NCBI GenBank assembly: GCA_021828155.1
Contig: JAKAST010000001.1
Coordinates: 1-64,000 of the forward strand
From: Microcaldota archaeon
GTDB lineage: Archaea > Micrarchaeota > Micrarchaeia > Micrarchaeales > Micrarchaeaceae
Reading direction: 5' to 3'
DNA: 64,000 nucleotides
The translations under genes and the position numbers were made by a program. Positions 41,994 through 50,514 of the stretch are shown in pieces (position 1 is the first letter of the stretch; every line of letters starts with the position of its first letter). The notes below the pieces were generated by a model. The model searched no databases. It was not told the origin of the DNA and saw nothing but the letters and a program-made list of their open reading frames with translations.

Positions 41994-44750
41994 TTATCTC
42001 TGTCCGTATCTCGCGTAGAAGGCCAGATAGTTGCTCATCACCATGTCTGACGCAGAGGGCTTCATTTTGTGTATTATGGAGAGCATGTCCTCCATGCGTA
42101 TCTTCTCTTCTGCCCCGCTATCCATGGCCCTCTCCATCACTAGCGTCTTTGCCTCCCTGCACGCGCTCGCTATGTCTGCACCGGTAAATCCTTTGGTCTC
42201 GTCTCCGAGCTTCGCATAGACTACGCTCTTCTCTACCGGCACCTTCCTAAGATAGGCCCTGAAGAGAGCCGCTCTGTGCGCTGAATCTGGCGGCCTGACG
42301 AATATGAGCTTGTCGAACCTGCCTGGCCTTAGTATTGCCGGGTCGAGCGCCTCGGGCTTGTTGGTGGCGCCAACCACAACCACGTCGACATTTTTCCTTA
42401 TGCCATCCATCTCCTGCAGGAACTCGCCGGTCACCTGCGCGGCGTACTCGTTCATGGCGCTTCTGTTCATCACAATGTCATCGATCTCGTCTATGAATAT
42501 TATCGAGGGCTTGTTCTCCTGAGCCCTGTAGAATATGTCCTTTATCGTAGCCCCTGCCCTCTCCATGCCGCCCTGCTGCAGCGTAGCTCCGTCTATCTCG
42601 AGCATGGTTATGCCGCGCAGCTCGTGGGTTATGGCCCTCATCAGCATCGTCTTGCCCGTGCCCGGCGGCCCGAAGAGAAGTATGCCATTTATGTTCTTTA
42701 TGTCGTATTTGGCGATGAGGTCGGGGTGCATCAGCGGCAGCTGCACAGCCTCGACTATGGCTTTTTTTGCATCCTCGAGGCCTATCACGTCGTCGAACGA
42801 TATACCCTCACTCTCGTTGGTTCCAGTAGAAGTAACACCGCGCGACCTGTCGAAGTCGAGCTTGAACCTGTTGTAATCATCTACCTGCGCCAGTGAGGTC
42901 GAGGCTTTTGTTGTGCGTATTGCATCCTCGAGGTCGTCCATGCCTATCTCTATTATCCTGTGCTCCTCCGCGGCTCTCTGCGCCACCTGCTGCGCCACAT
43001 TCTGGCACACGCCGCGTATGTCCGCGCCGGAATACCTTTCGGTCATCTGTGCTAGCTTGCCTATATCTACATCGCCCGCAATCGGCAGCTTCGAAAGGTA
43101 TATATTGAATATGGCCTTCCTGCCCTTTTCGTCTGGCAGGTGCATGTATATGACCCTGTCGAACCTGCCGGGCCTGAGGACCGCAGCGTCTAGCGCATTG
43201 GGTATGTTGGTCGCGCCAACAATGAGTACGCGCTCCAGTTTCTGGAAGCCGTCCATCTCCTGCAGGAATTGCGAGAGCAGGTGCCTGTGCACGTCGTCGG
43301 TTTCGGCCAGCCTGCTCGAGCATATGCTGTCTATCTCGTCTATGAAGAGCACGCAGGGTGTGTTCTTCTTCGCGGTGTCGAATATGCCCGCAAGCATCTT
43401 CTCGCTCTCTCCGGGATACGCGGATATCAGATTTGCGGACTTAACGTAGTAGAAATTCGCGTGTATCTCATTGGCGAGCGCGCGCATCATCATGGTCTTG
43501 CCCGTGCCCGGCGGCCCGAAGAACACTATGCCCTTCACTGGGTTGACATTGTAGGCGCGCGACACACCCCTCTGCTCTATGGGCCCTATCACTGCCTCCT
43601 TGAGCTCCTTCTTCACGCGATCGTAGTTACCAACGTCGTCGAATGTCTCTGTAACATTGCCCTGCTCAAGGTCCTCGAACGCCTCGCCGAACTTCATCCT
43701 TACGTCCTGCTTCCTGACGTCAAGGGCCTTGACTATATGGATGTTGTAGAGCTCCATGAACGCAATAGCCACTGGCGCGAGCACGAAGCTCGCGAACGGT
43801 ATTGCATAGATTATTGCCTGCCCGGAGTATAGCGACACGCCGACCGCGGTCAGCGGATATGCAAGGCCTATGAATGATGCTTTTGTGCCCTTGAACTTCG
43901 ACCTGCTTGTCACGACTGCCAAGTCAATGCCGAATGCCATCGCAATTGCTACAGCTAGCTGGAGCAGGTAGAACATGCTGTTAGCGAGTGCGCTTATAAA
44001 ACCGATGAACGTGTAGTCCATACCGTCTATTATCGCATTGCTTTTGAACAGGTCGTATGCGATTACGCTTTTCGGTACAAAGTTCTGCACCGTGAGGCGC
44101 GGAAGCTGCGGCGTCATGTACGGAAGCGACGGGTTGCCAATCAGGCTGGAGTGCGCTGCGGCCGCATTGTAAATAACGAAGGCATAGTTCTGCACGCCCA
44201 TCACGCCCGAGAGCGTGGCTATGCCTATAAATGCAATTGCGTAGACGGCTGCCGCGCGCTTGAACCCTATCACCAGCGGTACCACTATGAGTAATGGTAT
44301 GAAAAGCGTGTAGCCCGCAGGCGAGAATGCGAGCGCCACCAGCATATAAGCGAAAAGCATGGCGCGGTAGTGCATGTACCCGTATATCAGCGCGAGCGAG
44401 ATTATGAGCACGAAGACGAGGCCGAGCGCAGGTACTACATATGCAAGCATCGGAAAGGTTATGACCATCAGCACGACTACGCCGAGGAAGGGTTTGTACA
44501 GCGCGGCCGCGAAGAGCGCAGCGCCGAGCGCCACCACAAGAATGTATGGGTAATAGCCGAACGCATACGTAACTGCCAGGAACGCCGCCAGCGCCAGCAC
44601 CGCGTCCATGAAGTTAGGATTTGTCCCTATAATGAGCAGCTTGTCCTTTAGGCTGTAGAGGCCTATAGGCGTAAGTCTGTGTCTCTCCTTGACAAGCCTC
44701 CTTACCCGCTCGCTCTTGACTTTAGACCATTTAGGGCCAGAAGCAAACAT
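41994..44750 (-). CDS. Membrane-anchored double-AAA ATPase (CDC48/VCP-like modules)
   Basis: 918 residues. Residues 48-340 hold about eight to ten hydrophobic segments, with a soluble loop around 190-245. Then come two AAA modules: Walker A GPPGTGKT at 412-419 and 694-701, Walker B FIDEID at 469-474 and 752-757, and Arg-finger RPGRFDR/K at 526 and 808. Normal CDC48 instead has a soluble N-domain that binds cofactors, which is absent here. The protein may extract or degrade membrane proteins together with the proteasome. It is divergent from tRNA-Tyr, with a TATA-like box near 44783-44795. Confidence 0.88.
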   Translation of the reverse strand: MFASGPKWSKVKSERVRRLVKERHRLTPIGLYSLKDKLLIIGTNPNFMDAVLALAAFLAVTYAFGYYPYILVVALGAALFAAALYKPFLGVVVLMVITFPMLAYVVPALGLVFVLIISLALIYGYMHYRAMLFAYMLVALAFSPAGYTLFIPLLIVVPLVIGFKRAAAVYAIAFIGIATLSGVMGVQNYAFVIYNAAAAHSSLIGNPSLPYMTPQLPRLTVQNFVPKSVIAYDLFKSNAIIDGMDYTFIGFISALANSMFYLLQLAVAIAMAFGIDLAVVTSRSKFKGTKASFIGLAYPLTAVGVSLYSGQAIIYAIPFASFVLAPVAIAFMELYNIHIVKALDVRKQDVRMKFGEAFEDLEQGNVTETFDDVGNYDRVKKELKEAVIGPIEQRGVSRAYNVNPVKGIVFFGPPGTGKTMMMRALANEIHANFYYVKSANLISAYPGESEKMLAGIFDTAKKNTPCVLFIDEIDSICSSRLAETDDVHRHLLSQFLQEMDGFQKLERVLIVGATNIPNALDAAVLRPGRFDRVIYMHLPDEKGRKAIFNIYLSKLPIAGDVDIGKLAQMTERYSGADIRGVCQNVAQQVAQRAAEEHRIIEIGMDDLEDAIRTTKASTSLAQVDDYNRFKLDFDRSRGVTSTGTNESEGISFDDVIGLEDAKKAIVEAVQLPLMHPDLIAKYDIKNINGILLFGPPGTGKTMLMRAITHELRGITMLEIDGATLQQGGMERAGATIKDIFYRAQENKPSIIFIDEIDDIVMNRSAMNEYAAQVTGEFLQEMDGIRKNVDVVVVGATNKPEALDPAILRPGRFDKLIFVRPPDSAHRAALFRAYLRKVPVEKSVVYAKLGDETKGFTGADIASACREAKTLVMERAMDSGAEEKIRMEDMLSIIHKMKPSASDMVMSNYLAFYARYGQR

Positions 44751-44846
44751 CGCACACCCTCTCCCTAACTTATCATCGGCTTTGACTTAAATATCTCTTT
44801 GGGCTAATATTTAAATGTGCCGAGGGTGTGCAGAGCGCACTAAAAG

Positions 44847-44855
44847 CATATTAAG
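44847..44855 (+). promoter_or_regulatory. TATA box for tRNA-Tyr
   Basis: catattaag is centred about 28 bases before the tRNA, at normal archaeal distance. Confidence 0.5.
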
Positions 44856-44878
44856 CTTGTCGTGCAATTTTTATCCGG

Positions 44879-44979
44879 CCCGTTGTAGCTCAATGGCAGA
44901 GCGACCGGCTGTAGTTTGTTAGCTTCTTGCAAAACAAGAAGATACCGGTAGGTTGGGCGTTCAACTCGCCCCAACGGGA
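44879..44979 (+). tRNA. tRNA-Tyr (GTA) with a 29-base intron
   Basis: Acceptor CCCGTTG/CAACGGG with C1-G72, the archaeal Tyr identity pair, discriminator A, T arm GGGCG/CGCCC and anticodon stem ACCGG/CCGGT. The anticodon GTA is at 44911-44913. An intron at 44915-44943 sits at the canonical position after base 37 and would be cut by the tRNA-splicing endonuclease. Confidence 0.93.
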
Positions 44980-45005
44980 CTGTCAAATCCAAAATAGGTT
45001 GTTAG

Positions 45006-45512
45006 ATGGCAACGATACAGAAGGGCGCGCAGGGCGTCCAGACAATTTCACATGGGTCCTCTGCAGGATCCACCGCGGCGTCGCCGTATCCCGCGAAGAG
45101 GCCGAAGGCGGCATTCATCCTCATGCTCATCGGCGGCGTCATGATACTGATTTATGCGGTGCTGATACTGTTGGGAGGTCTGGCCGCGGTTTCGCTGGCG
45201 GGCAGGGCCGTCGGTAACACAATCACAATAGGCAACACAACGCTCACGCTGAACCAGACCGAGATAACCGCGCTTAAGAATGCGCCAAGCACGCTCTACC
45301 CTACTGGCGGCATCGGTTTCGTTACCGGGCTCGTGGTGATAGTGATGGCTTTCATGATGTGGAAGGCAATCGATCCGAAGAGGATTAGAAACCTTTCCAT
45401 CATAGCTCTCGTCGCATCTATAGTAAGCTTCTTCGGCGGTGCAGGCTTCCTGTACATAGGGATGGCGCTTGCTATAATCGGCAGCGCTCTGGGCGCGTTG
45501 CGCAAGGGCTGA
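45006..45512 (+). CDS. Small polytopic membrane protein (168 residues)
   Basis: A soluble Ser/Ala-rich N-terminus of about 35 residues is followed by four predicted membrane helices. A loop between helices 1-2 and 3 holds several Asn-x-Thr sites and probably faces outside. Family not recognised. It starts 26 bases after tRNA-Tyr, maybe in the same transcript, and ends at a strong hairpin terminator. Confidence 0.6.
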   Translation: MATIQKGAQGVQTISHGSSAGSTAASPYPAKRPKAAFILMLIGGVMILIYAVLILLGGLAAVSLAGRAVGNTITIGNTTLTLNQTEITALKNAPSTLYPTGGIGFVTGLVVIVMAFMMWKAIDPKRIRNLSIIALVASIVSFFGGAGFLYIGMALAIIGSALGALRKG

Positions 45513-45516
45513 ACGG

Positions 45517-45545
45517 AAATGGCGCCGCACGGCGCCATTTTGTTC
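45517..45545 (+). terminator. Hairpin terminator after the membrane protein gene
   Basis: Perfect 10-bp stem AAATGGCGCC/GGCGCCATTT with loop GCAC, then a short T-rich tail. It lies 4 bases after the stop. Confidence 0.6.
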
Positions 45546-45558
45546 ACGAACGGAATGC

Positions 45559-45567
45559 TTATAAAAG
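45559..45567 (+). promoter_or_regulatory. TATA box for tRNA-Asp
   Basis: ttataaaag is centred about 30 bases before the tRNA; transcription is expected a few bases upstream of the mature 5' end. Confidence 0.6.
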
Positions 45568-45592
45568 ACTGCGGCAGAAGTCAATACGCGCT

Positions 45593-45664
45593 GCCTTGGT
45601 GGTGTAGTGGTCAGCATACGACCCTGTCACGGTTGCGACCCGGGTTCGAATCCCGGCCAAGGCG
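45593..45664 (+). tRNA. tRNA-Asp (GTC)
   Basis: 72 bases. Acceptor GCCTTGG/CCAAGGC with discriminator G, anticodon stem CGACC/GGTTG around loop CTGTCAC, anticodon GTC, T arm CCGGG/CCCGG. No intron, no encoded CCA. Confidence 0.95.
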
Positions 45665-45697
45665 TGTTTTCAGCAATGGGCCTGGATCGGCCTCAGC

Positions 45698-46684
45698 TTA
45701 CGCCTGCTTAGCTTCTGATACGTGCACTGAGATGTAACCCAGCTTCTTAGCCGCGCCCATCGCTTTGTAATACCCTGCTATGCCTATAACAACCACGCTC
45801 ACTACGACCAGCATGAAACCCAAGCCAAGAGAGTCAAGATTGTGCACCTTTATGCCGGTGTATATCGCAAAGCCGAGGATCTGCGGAAACACGAGCACCA
45901 GAATGCCTCCTATTATGAATACCACGCCGCCGTATTTCAATACGAAGGTGGAGATTGAAACTGCAACGAACTTGAGTCCGTTTTCAGTAAGCCTTTTCAC
46001 CCTGCGCATATAGCCTCCGAAGAATGATCCGAACGCTATTTGCATGGTCATGGTTCCGAGTCCGAACAGTGCGCCCGGGATCCAACCCAACCATGCAGAA
46101 TGCATGGCCGGAGACAGAACCGTGTATATGATCAGCGCGAATGCGCCGAAACCGAAGCCTGCTATAAAACCATGCAGGAGTGCCAGCTTCGATGGAACCG
46201 GTTTAGTTGATATTGCGTCATCGCAGCAAAGCGACGGGTTTGCAGTGTGCTCGAATTCGTGCCTTTGTTCCTCGCTGCCCTTTTTGTGTATCCTGAATAA
46301 AACACCTAGTTTTTCTTCTATGTAATGCCAGTGAGGGTACTTTCCTCTTCCCGCTATGTAGAAGCCTGCGCCTGCCATAGCGATTCCCACGATTATGTAT
46401 GTCACTCCAAATGCAAAGTTTGACATGAAGATTGTCGCGAGGGCGAAGAACGCCACCTCCGAAAGTATGGCGCGTTGGACCGTAAAGCCCGTTGAAAACA
46501 TGAGTCCCGCCTTTGCGCCGCCCTTTACGCTGTAGCTTCCAATCGCATATGAGAACGTTATCGGCCACGTGTGCTCGTCAGGGGTTATACCGTGCACTAT
46601 CCCAAGCACGTACGCCAAAACTATAGCTTCGAGTATCGTCACGTTTGTAGGGTTCCAAAGATTAAGGTTGAAGTCGAAAGCCAT
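45698..46684 (-). CDS. NicO-like nickel/cobalt (metal) transporter
   Basis: 328 residues with about seven or eight membrane helices. Helix 1 has GIVHGITPDEHTWP, close to the His-x4-Asp-His metal motif of NiCoT/NicO permeases, and a His/Cys-rich cytoplasmic loop (HWHYIEE, RHEFEHTANPSLCCDD) follows. It begins 3 bases after a DtxR-like regulator, so it probably moves a metal ion under that control. Whether uptake or export is not clear. Confidence 0.65.
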   Translation of the reverse strand: MAFDFNLNLWNPTNVTILEAIVLAYVLGIVHGITPDEHTWPITFSYAIGSYSVKGGAKAGLMFSTGFTVQRAILSEVAFFALATIFMSNFAFGVTYIIVGIAMAGAGFYIAGRGKYPHWHYIEEKLGVLFRIHKKGSEEQRHEFEHTANPSLCCDDAISTKPVPSKLALLHGFIAGFGFGAFALIIYTVLSPAMHSAWLGWIPGALFGLGTMTMQIAFGSFFGGYMRRVKRLTENGLKFVAVSISTFVLKYGGVVFIIGGILVLVFPQILGFAIYTGIKVHNLDSLGLGFMLVVVSVVVIGIAGYYKAMGAAKKLGYISVHVSEAKQA

Positions 46685-46687
46685 TGA

Positions 46688-47104
46688 TTACACCGTATTT
46701 GCAGAATTCTGCTGTATACGTATAGGCAGTCCGTGCGGGCACAATCTGGGCTCCCTAAGCTTTTCGAACAGCTCGTTGGCAACCTTGTCGCTGACGAGAA
46801 AATCAAGCTTCCTGCATTCTGCGCAGGCGTCGTTTACGTTCACGCCGTTTCGCGCAAGCAGCGTCTCAAGCACACGGTGCCTGAAGATTATCCTCGCCAC
46901 GTTCCTTTCCCCAAAGGTAGTGAGCGTAATCGCATTGTTCTTATCCCTTGAAACTACCCCCTTCTCAATTAGCCTTTTGACAATAGAATGTGCGGTCGGA
47001 GATTTCACATCGAGGTCCTTGCTTAGCCTTACGAGCGTGACCCTGCCCTCATTATTTATCTGTTCCAGGCAGTCCCGTTCCCTCCTTGTAAACTTGATCT
47101 TCAT
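46688..47104 (-). CDS. DtxR/MntR-family metal-dependent repressor
   Basis: 138 residues: winged helix at the N-terminus (TLVRLSKDLDVKSPTAHSIVKRL in parts) and the metal-binding dimer domain with RHRVLETLL, CAEC and CPHGLPI. The C-terminal SH3 domain of longer DtxR is absent. Two palindromes lie at its promoter, so it probably controls itself and the co-transcribed transporter. Confidence 0.85.
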   Translation of the reverse strand: MKIKFTRRERDCLEQINNEGRVTLVRLSKDLDVKSPTAHSIVKRLIEKGVVSRDKNNAITLTTFGERNVARIIFRHRVLETLLARNGVNVNDACAECRKLDFLVSDKVANELFEKLREPRLCPHGLPIRIQQNSANTV

Positions 47105-47177
47105 GCTATCGCCAGTTTTGTGGGCTGTGGCCCATGCATCCGCATTATTCTAAAACCAGATTGTGTGCAGCCGATAG

Positions 47178-47214
47178 ATTTAGTATAATACTAAATAATT
47201 TAGTATACTACTAA
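47178..47214 (-). promoter_or_regulatory. Twin palindromic operator at the DtxR-like promoter
   Basis: ATTTAGTATAATACTAAAT (47178-47196) is a perfect 19-bp palindrome; TTAGTA-TAC-TACTAA (47200-47214) is a second. Centres are 20 bp apart, two helical turns on the same face. A minus-strand TATA box (cttataaat, about 47213-47221) precedes them, so bound repressor would cover the transcription start. Confidence 0.7.
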
Positions 47215-47254
47215 TTTATAAGACTTGCGCGTGGAATAGGGACTTTGCGCTTAC

Positions 47255-47283
47255 GTGCACTCCGTGCTCGCTACGGATTGCAC
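47255..47283 (-). terminator. Hairpin after the coiled-coil gene
   Basis: GTGCAcTCCGT and ACGGAtTGCAC form an 11-bp stem with one mismatch around GCTCGCT, 2 bases beyond the coiled-coil stop. No T-run follows, so termination is only probable. Confidence 0.4.
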
Positions 47284-47285
47284 GC

Positions 47286-48509
47286 TCAGTCGATGATCTT
47301 TATTTTTTGGCCGTAGTATTCGAGGAACAGCCTCTCTACCGATCTCTTCGTACTATCTAGCATCTCGGCGGCGTCCTTGCTGTGGGTCATTGCAGATTCA
47401 AGCGCGGCAGCTGTCCTCTTCTCTGAATCCCTGCTATCCCTGAGCCTTGCGAGTGCGGCCCTGGAGCGTCTTATGCCGCCCTCAAGCTCAAGCCTCTTGA
47501 CGTCAAGATCCCTAAGCGCGGATATCGTGCCGTGTAGGTTAGAGCCCATCAGCATGGCCAGCGCCTCTTTCAGTTTCGGGCTGTTCTCAATCTCTACAGA
47601 ACCAGATTCGAGAGCCTTTTCCATCTCGGAAAGCAGGCGTCTAAACTCCTCATACCCTGCCCGGTCTGCCATCCTGGCCTCTGGTTCGGCTATGAAGTCG
47701 GAAAGCCTCTCCTTCCTGCCTGACGCGTGGTCGAACTTTCTGGCGGCGCGCTCTAGCGGCGCCATTAGCCTGCCCATCTCAGCCCGCAGCCTCGAGCCTT
47801 CTGCATTCAACCGCTGCAGGTCTCTCTCGCTTGCGGCAATCTCATTTTCCAGCGTGCCCTCTTCTGCACTCAACTGGTCGCCAGTCGGTCGCGTGGTGGC
47901 CGCAAGCGATTCGACAGTATCACTGTTGAGCTTCATCTCGTCAATCAGCATGCGCAGCGAGACCAGCCTTTCTCTCACAGCATTATATTCGAGGAGTTCC
48001 CTGTTCACGCGCCCCAGCATGCCCCTCAGCAGGTCCCTCTGCCGTTCGATCATCGAGAACGCCCTCTTCAGTCCGCTCATGTGCTCAGCATAAGAATAGA
48101 GCGCCTGCTTGAACTTGCTGTTGACGAGCAGAGTCTCCTCTATGAAGCGCTCGGCCTTGAGCAGCGTGGCGTTGTACCTCTCGTACATGTTGGGCCCGCT
48201 GCCGGCTTCCGCGCTCCACGCTCTCAGTATGCGGTTCAGGGCCGTCGAGTATGCCCTCTTCTGCTCCTTCAAAGAGCTTAAATTGGTAATGTATGGGTTC
48301 TCTACATCGGGCTCAGCCTCGAGGCTCTCGAAAGCCTCACAGGCAAGCGCATAAGCCTCTCTGCCACTGGCAAGCTCGCCGATGCAGGCATTTGCCCTCG
48401 ACTCTACGGCCTTCAGCTTTTTGTCGAAAGCCGAATTGAGAAGGGCGTTGAGCTCATCATGCCTCACTTCGGCCGCGCCACCGCCACTCTTCCTGAAAAA
48501 CAACGACAC
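47286..48509 (-). CDS. Coiled-coil protein of unknown function (407 residues)
   Basis: Predicted almost wholly helical, with long heptad stretches (about residues 20-60, 150-290 and 330-400), many Arg/Glu/Leu and no membrane segment or enzyme motif. It ends in a short conserved-looking EYYGQKIKIID. It could be a structural or SMC-associated protein, but nothing supports a specific role. It is divergent from the L1 operon. Confidence 0.6.
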   Translation of the reverse strand: MSLFFRKSGGGAAEVRHDELNALLNSAFDKKLKAVESRANACIGELASGREAYALACEAFESLEAEPDVENPYITNLSSLKEQKRAYSTALNRILRAWSAEAGSGPNMYERYNATLLKAERFIEETLLVNSKFKQALYSYAEHMSGLKRAFSMIERQRDLLRGMLGRVNRELLEYNAVRERLVSLRMLIDEMKLNSDTVESLAATTRPTGDQLSAEEGTLENEIAASERDLQRLNAEGSRLRAEMGRLMAPLERAARKFDHASGRKERLSDFIAEPEARMADRAGYEEFRRLLSEMEKALESGSVEIENSPKLKEALAMLMGSNLHGTISALRDLDVKRLELEGGIRRSRAALARLRDSRDSEKRTAAALESAMTHSKDAAEMLDSTKRSVERLFLEYYGQKIKIID

Positions 48510-48584
48510 ACGATAGTATCGCTGTTAAAGTTATTATACAATACGCAGGCCTTTCTGGAAGCCGCGCAGCGCCAAATCTAAAAC

Positions 48585-48593
48585 CTTATAAAT
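48585..48593 (+). promoter_or_regulatory. TATA box for the L1-L10-L12 operon
   Basis: cttataaat predicts a start near 48615 and a leader of about 60 bases. The leader holds TTACAGGGAA (48617-48626) right at the start, shared with the L7Ae leader, and AGGAGGG before the L1 ATG. Confidence 0.6.
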
Positions 48594-48675
48594 GTTAGTG
48601 GGGCAAACCTACTGCTTTACAGGGAACGCAATTGCTGCTTTTCCCGCGACTACTGCAATTTGCAGGAGGGATTAG

Positions 48676-49308
48676 ATGGAAAAGGAACAGCTGGAGAGGC
48701 TTGAAGCATTTATCAACGAGAACAAAGGCAAGCGCAAGTTCACGCAGAGCGTTGAGCTTGCGATAAACTTCAAGGGCATAGACTTCGCAAAGCAGGACAA
48801 CAGGCTTAATCTCCAGGTCATGCTGCCCGAGGGCAGGGGCAAGGAGAGCAGGGCTCTCGTGTTTGCGGACAGTAAAAACATAGCAGAGAGGGCAGCGGGC
48901 CTCGGCGCAAAGGTTGTGCCGAGCAGCGAGCTCGGCGCGATAGCGAGCAACAAGGCCCGCATGGCAGAGCTGCTGGACTACGAGCTCGTTGCCGAGCCGG
49001 CGCTCATGGCCCCAATAGCAAAGGCGCTCGGACAGTTCCTGGGCCCGAAGAACAAGATGCCGAAGCCGCTTGTCGGCTTGGATGTCGCTAATGTAATAAA
49101 CACCATAAGCAAGTCAGTATACATAAGAAGCAAGGGCAAGTACCTGCCCACAGTGCACTGCGTGGTCGGCACAGAGAAGATGGCCGTGCAGCAGCTCGCC
49201 GCTAACATAGACGAGGTTGTCGGCTCGATAGCCAAGAAGGTCGGCCGGCAGAACATACGCTCGGTATACGTTAAACTGACCATGAGCGCGCCAATGAAGC
49301 TGCAGTGA
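48676..49308 (+). CDS. rpl1: 50S ribosomal protein L1
   Basis: Builds the L1 stalk that releases exit-site tRNA, and in archaea often represses its own operon. 210 residues with the usual KFTQSVELAINFKGIDF (in parts) and LGPKNKMPKPL motifs. AGGAGGG precedes ATG 48676. L11, commonly upstream, is missing. L10 follows 10 bases on. Confidence 0.95.
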   Translation: MEKEQLERLEAFINENKGKRKFTQSVELAINFKGIDFAKQDNRLNLQVMLPEGRGKESRALVFADSKNIAERAAGLGAKVVPSSELGAIASNKARMAELLDYELVAEPALMAPIAKALGQFLGPKNKMPKPLVGLDVANVINTISKSVYIRSKGKYLPTVHCVVGTEKMAVQQLAANIDEVVGSIAKKVGRQNIRSVYVKLTMSAPMKLQ

Positions 49309-49318
49309 GGTGATCTTG

Positions 49319-50158
49319 ATGCTTAGCAAGGACCAGAAGAGGAAGTTCGTCGACGAGGGCATAAAGGCCGTAAAGGCCAGCAAGGTCGTCGGCGTTGTGC
49401 CCCTGGCCGGCATACCAGACAGACTGTTCCAGAAGTCGAGGAACGGCATGCGCGGCTCGATAAGGTTCATAACCGGCAGGAAGTCGCTGCTTGCTATGGT
49501 ACTGGAGGGCGACGCTAAGACAAAAGAGCTCGCAAAGGAGCTTACCGGCACCTCGGCCATAATGCTCGGCAACGGCAACCCCTTCGAGATATACTCCAGG
49601 TTCAAGGAGGGCAGCATAAAGCTCGCCGCGAAGCCGAAGCAGGCCGCGCCGGAAGACATCCGCATAGAAGAGGGCGAGACAAGCCTGCAGCCCGGCCAGG
49701 CAGTTACTGGCCTTAAGAGCGCAGGCATAGACGTCAAGATAGACAAGGGCAAGGTCGTCATATCAAAGAGCAAGGTGCTCGTGAAGAAGGGCGAGCTGAT
49801 AAGCCTTGATGTGGCGAAGGCGCTGCACACGCTTGACATACTGCCTTTCCGCGCAATGCTCGCGCCTTCGGTCATGCTATCAGACGGCATTGCCTTCAGG
49901 CCGGATGTGCTCGACATAAACCCAGAGCGCACGTCCGCAGAGATAGCACAGGCGTTCGGAGCCGCACTCTCACTGAGCCTCGAGGCTGGCATAGTCAACG
50001 CCTATACAATAAGCAGCATGCTCACGAAGGCGTACCGCAACGCGATCACGCTCGGCATCGAGACGAAGGCGTATGACAGCGGAATTGTCGAGATGCTGCT
50101 CGAAAGCGCAGCCGCACACGCCACAGCGCTGAATGGCGCCGCAGGCGTAAATCAATAA
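49319..50158 (+). CDS. rpl10: 50S ribosomal protein L10 (P0)
   Basis: Base of the stalk that recruits elongation factors. 279 residues: rRNA-binding domain, the archaeal P0 insert (PGQAVTGLKSAGIDVKIDKG in parts), and helices that bind L12 dimers. The last acidic helix shared with L12 is not present, so the C-terminus is shorter than in most archaea. ATG 49319 follows GAGGTGAT; an in-frame GTG at 49310 is less likely. Confidence 0.93.
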   Translation: MLSKDQKRKFVDEGIKAVKASKVVGVVPLAGIPDRLFQKSRNGMRGSIRFITGRKSLLAMVLEGDAKTKELAKELTGTSAIMLGNGNPFEIYSRFKEGSIKLAAKPKQAAPEDIRIEEGETSLQPGQAVTGLKSAGIDVKIDKGKVVISKSKVLVKKGELISLDVAKALHTLDILPFRAMLAPSVMLSDGIAFRPDVLDINPERTSAEIAQAFGAALSLSLEAGIVNAYTISSMLTKAYRNAITLGIETKAYDSGIVEMLLESAAAHATALNGAAGVNQ

Positions 50159-50205
50159 ATATGTTGGGAAGCCAGATACTGGAATTGCGATAAAAAGGTG
50201 AAAAC

Positions 50206-50511
50206 ATGGAATACGTATATGCTGCACTGCTCCTCGACGCGGCAGGAAAGCCGGTCACCGAGAAGGACCTTATGGAAGTGGTCAAGGCCGCTGGCTTCTC
50301 GCCAGACGAGGCGCGCGCCAAGGCAATGGTAGAATCGCTCAAGGGCGTAGACATAAAGGATGTTATAAAGAGGGCCCAGAGCGCTCCTGTGCAGGCTGCG
50401 CCAGCCGCAGCTGCATCAGCGCCAGCCGCACGCGAGGCGAAGAAGGAGCCGGCCGAAGAGAAGAAGAGCGACGAGGAGGCAGCCGGCGGACTAGCCAGCC
50501 TGTTCGGCTGA
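50206..50511 (+). CDS. rpl12: 50S ribosomal protein L12 (P1)
   Basis: 101-residue stalk protein. N-terminal dimer domain (MEYVYAALLLDAAGKPVTE), Ala/Pro-rich hinge, Lys/Glu-rich stretch and the C-terminal GLASLFG that binds EF-2. Preceded by AAAAGGTG. It completes the L1-L10-L12 operon and ends 3 bases before the convergent metallopeptidase. Confidence 0.95.
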   Translation: MEYVYAALLLDAAGKPVTEKDLMEVVKAAGFSPDEARAKAMVESLKGVDIKDVIKRAQSAPVQAAPAAAASAPAAREAKKEPAEEKKSDEEAAGGLASLFG

Positions 50512-50514
50512 GCG

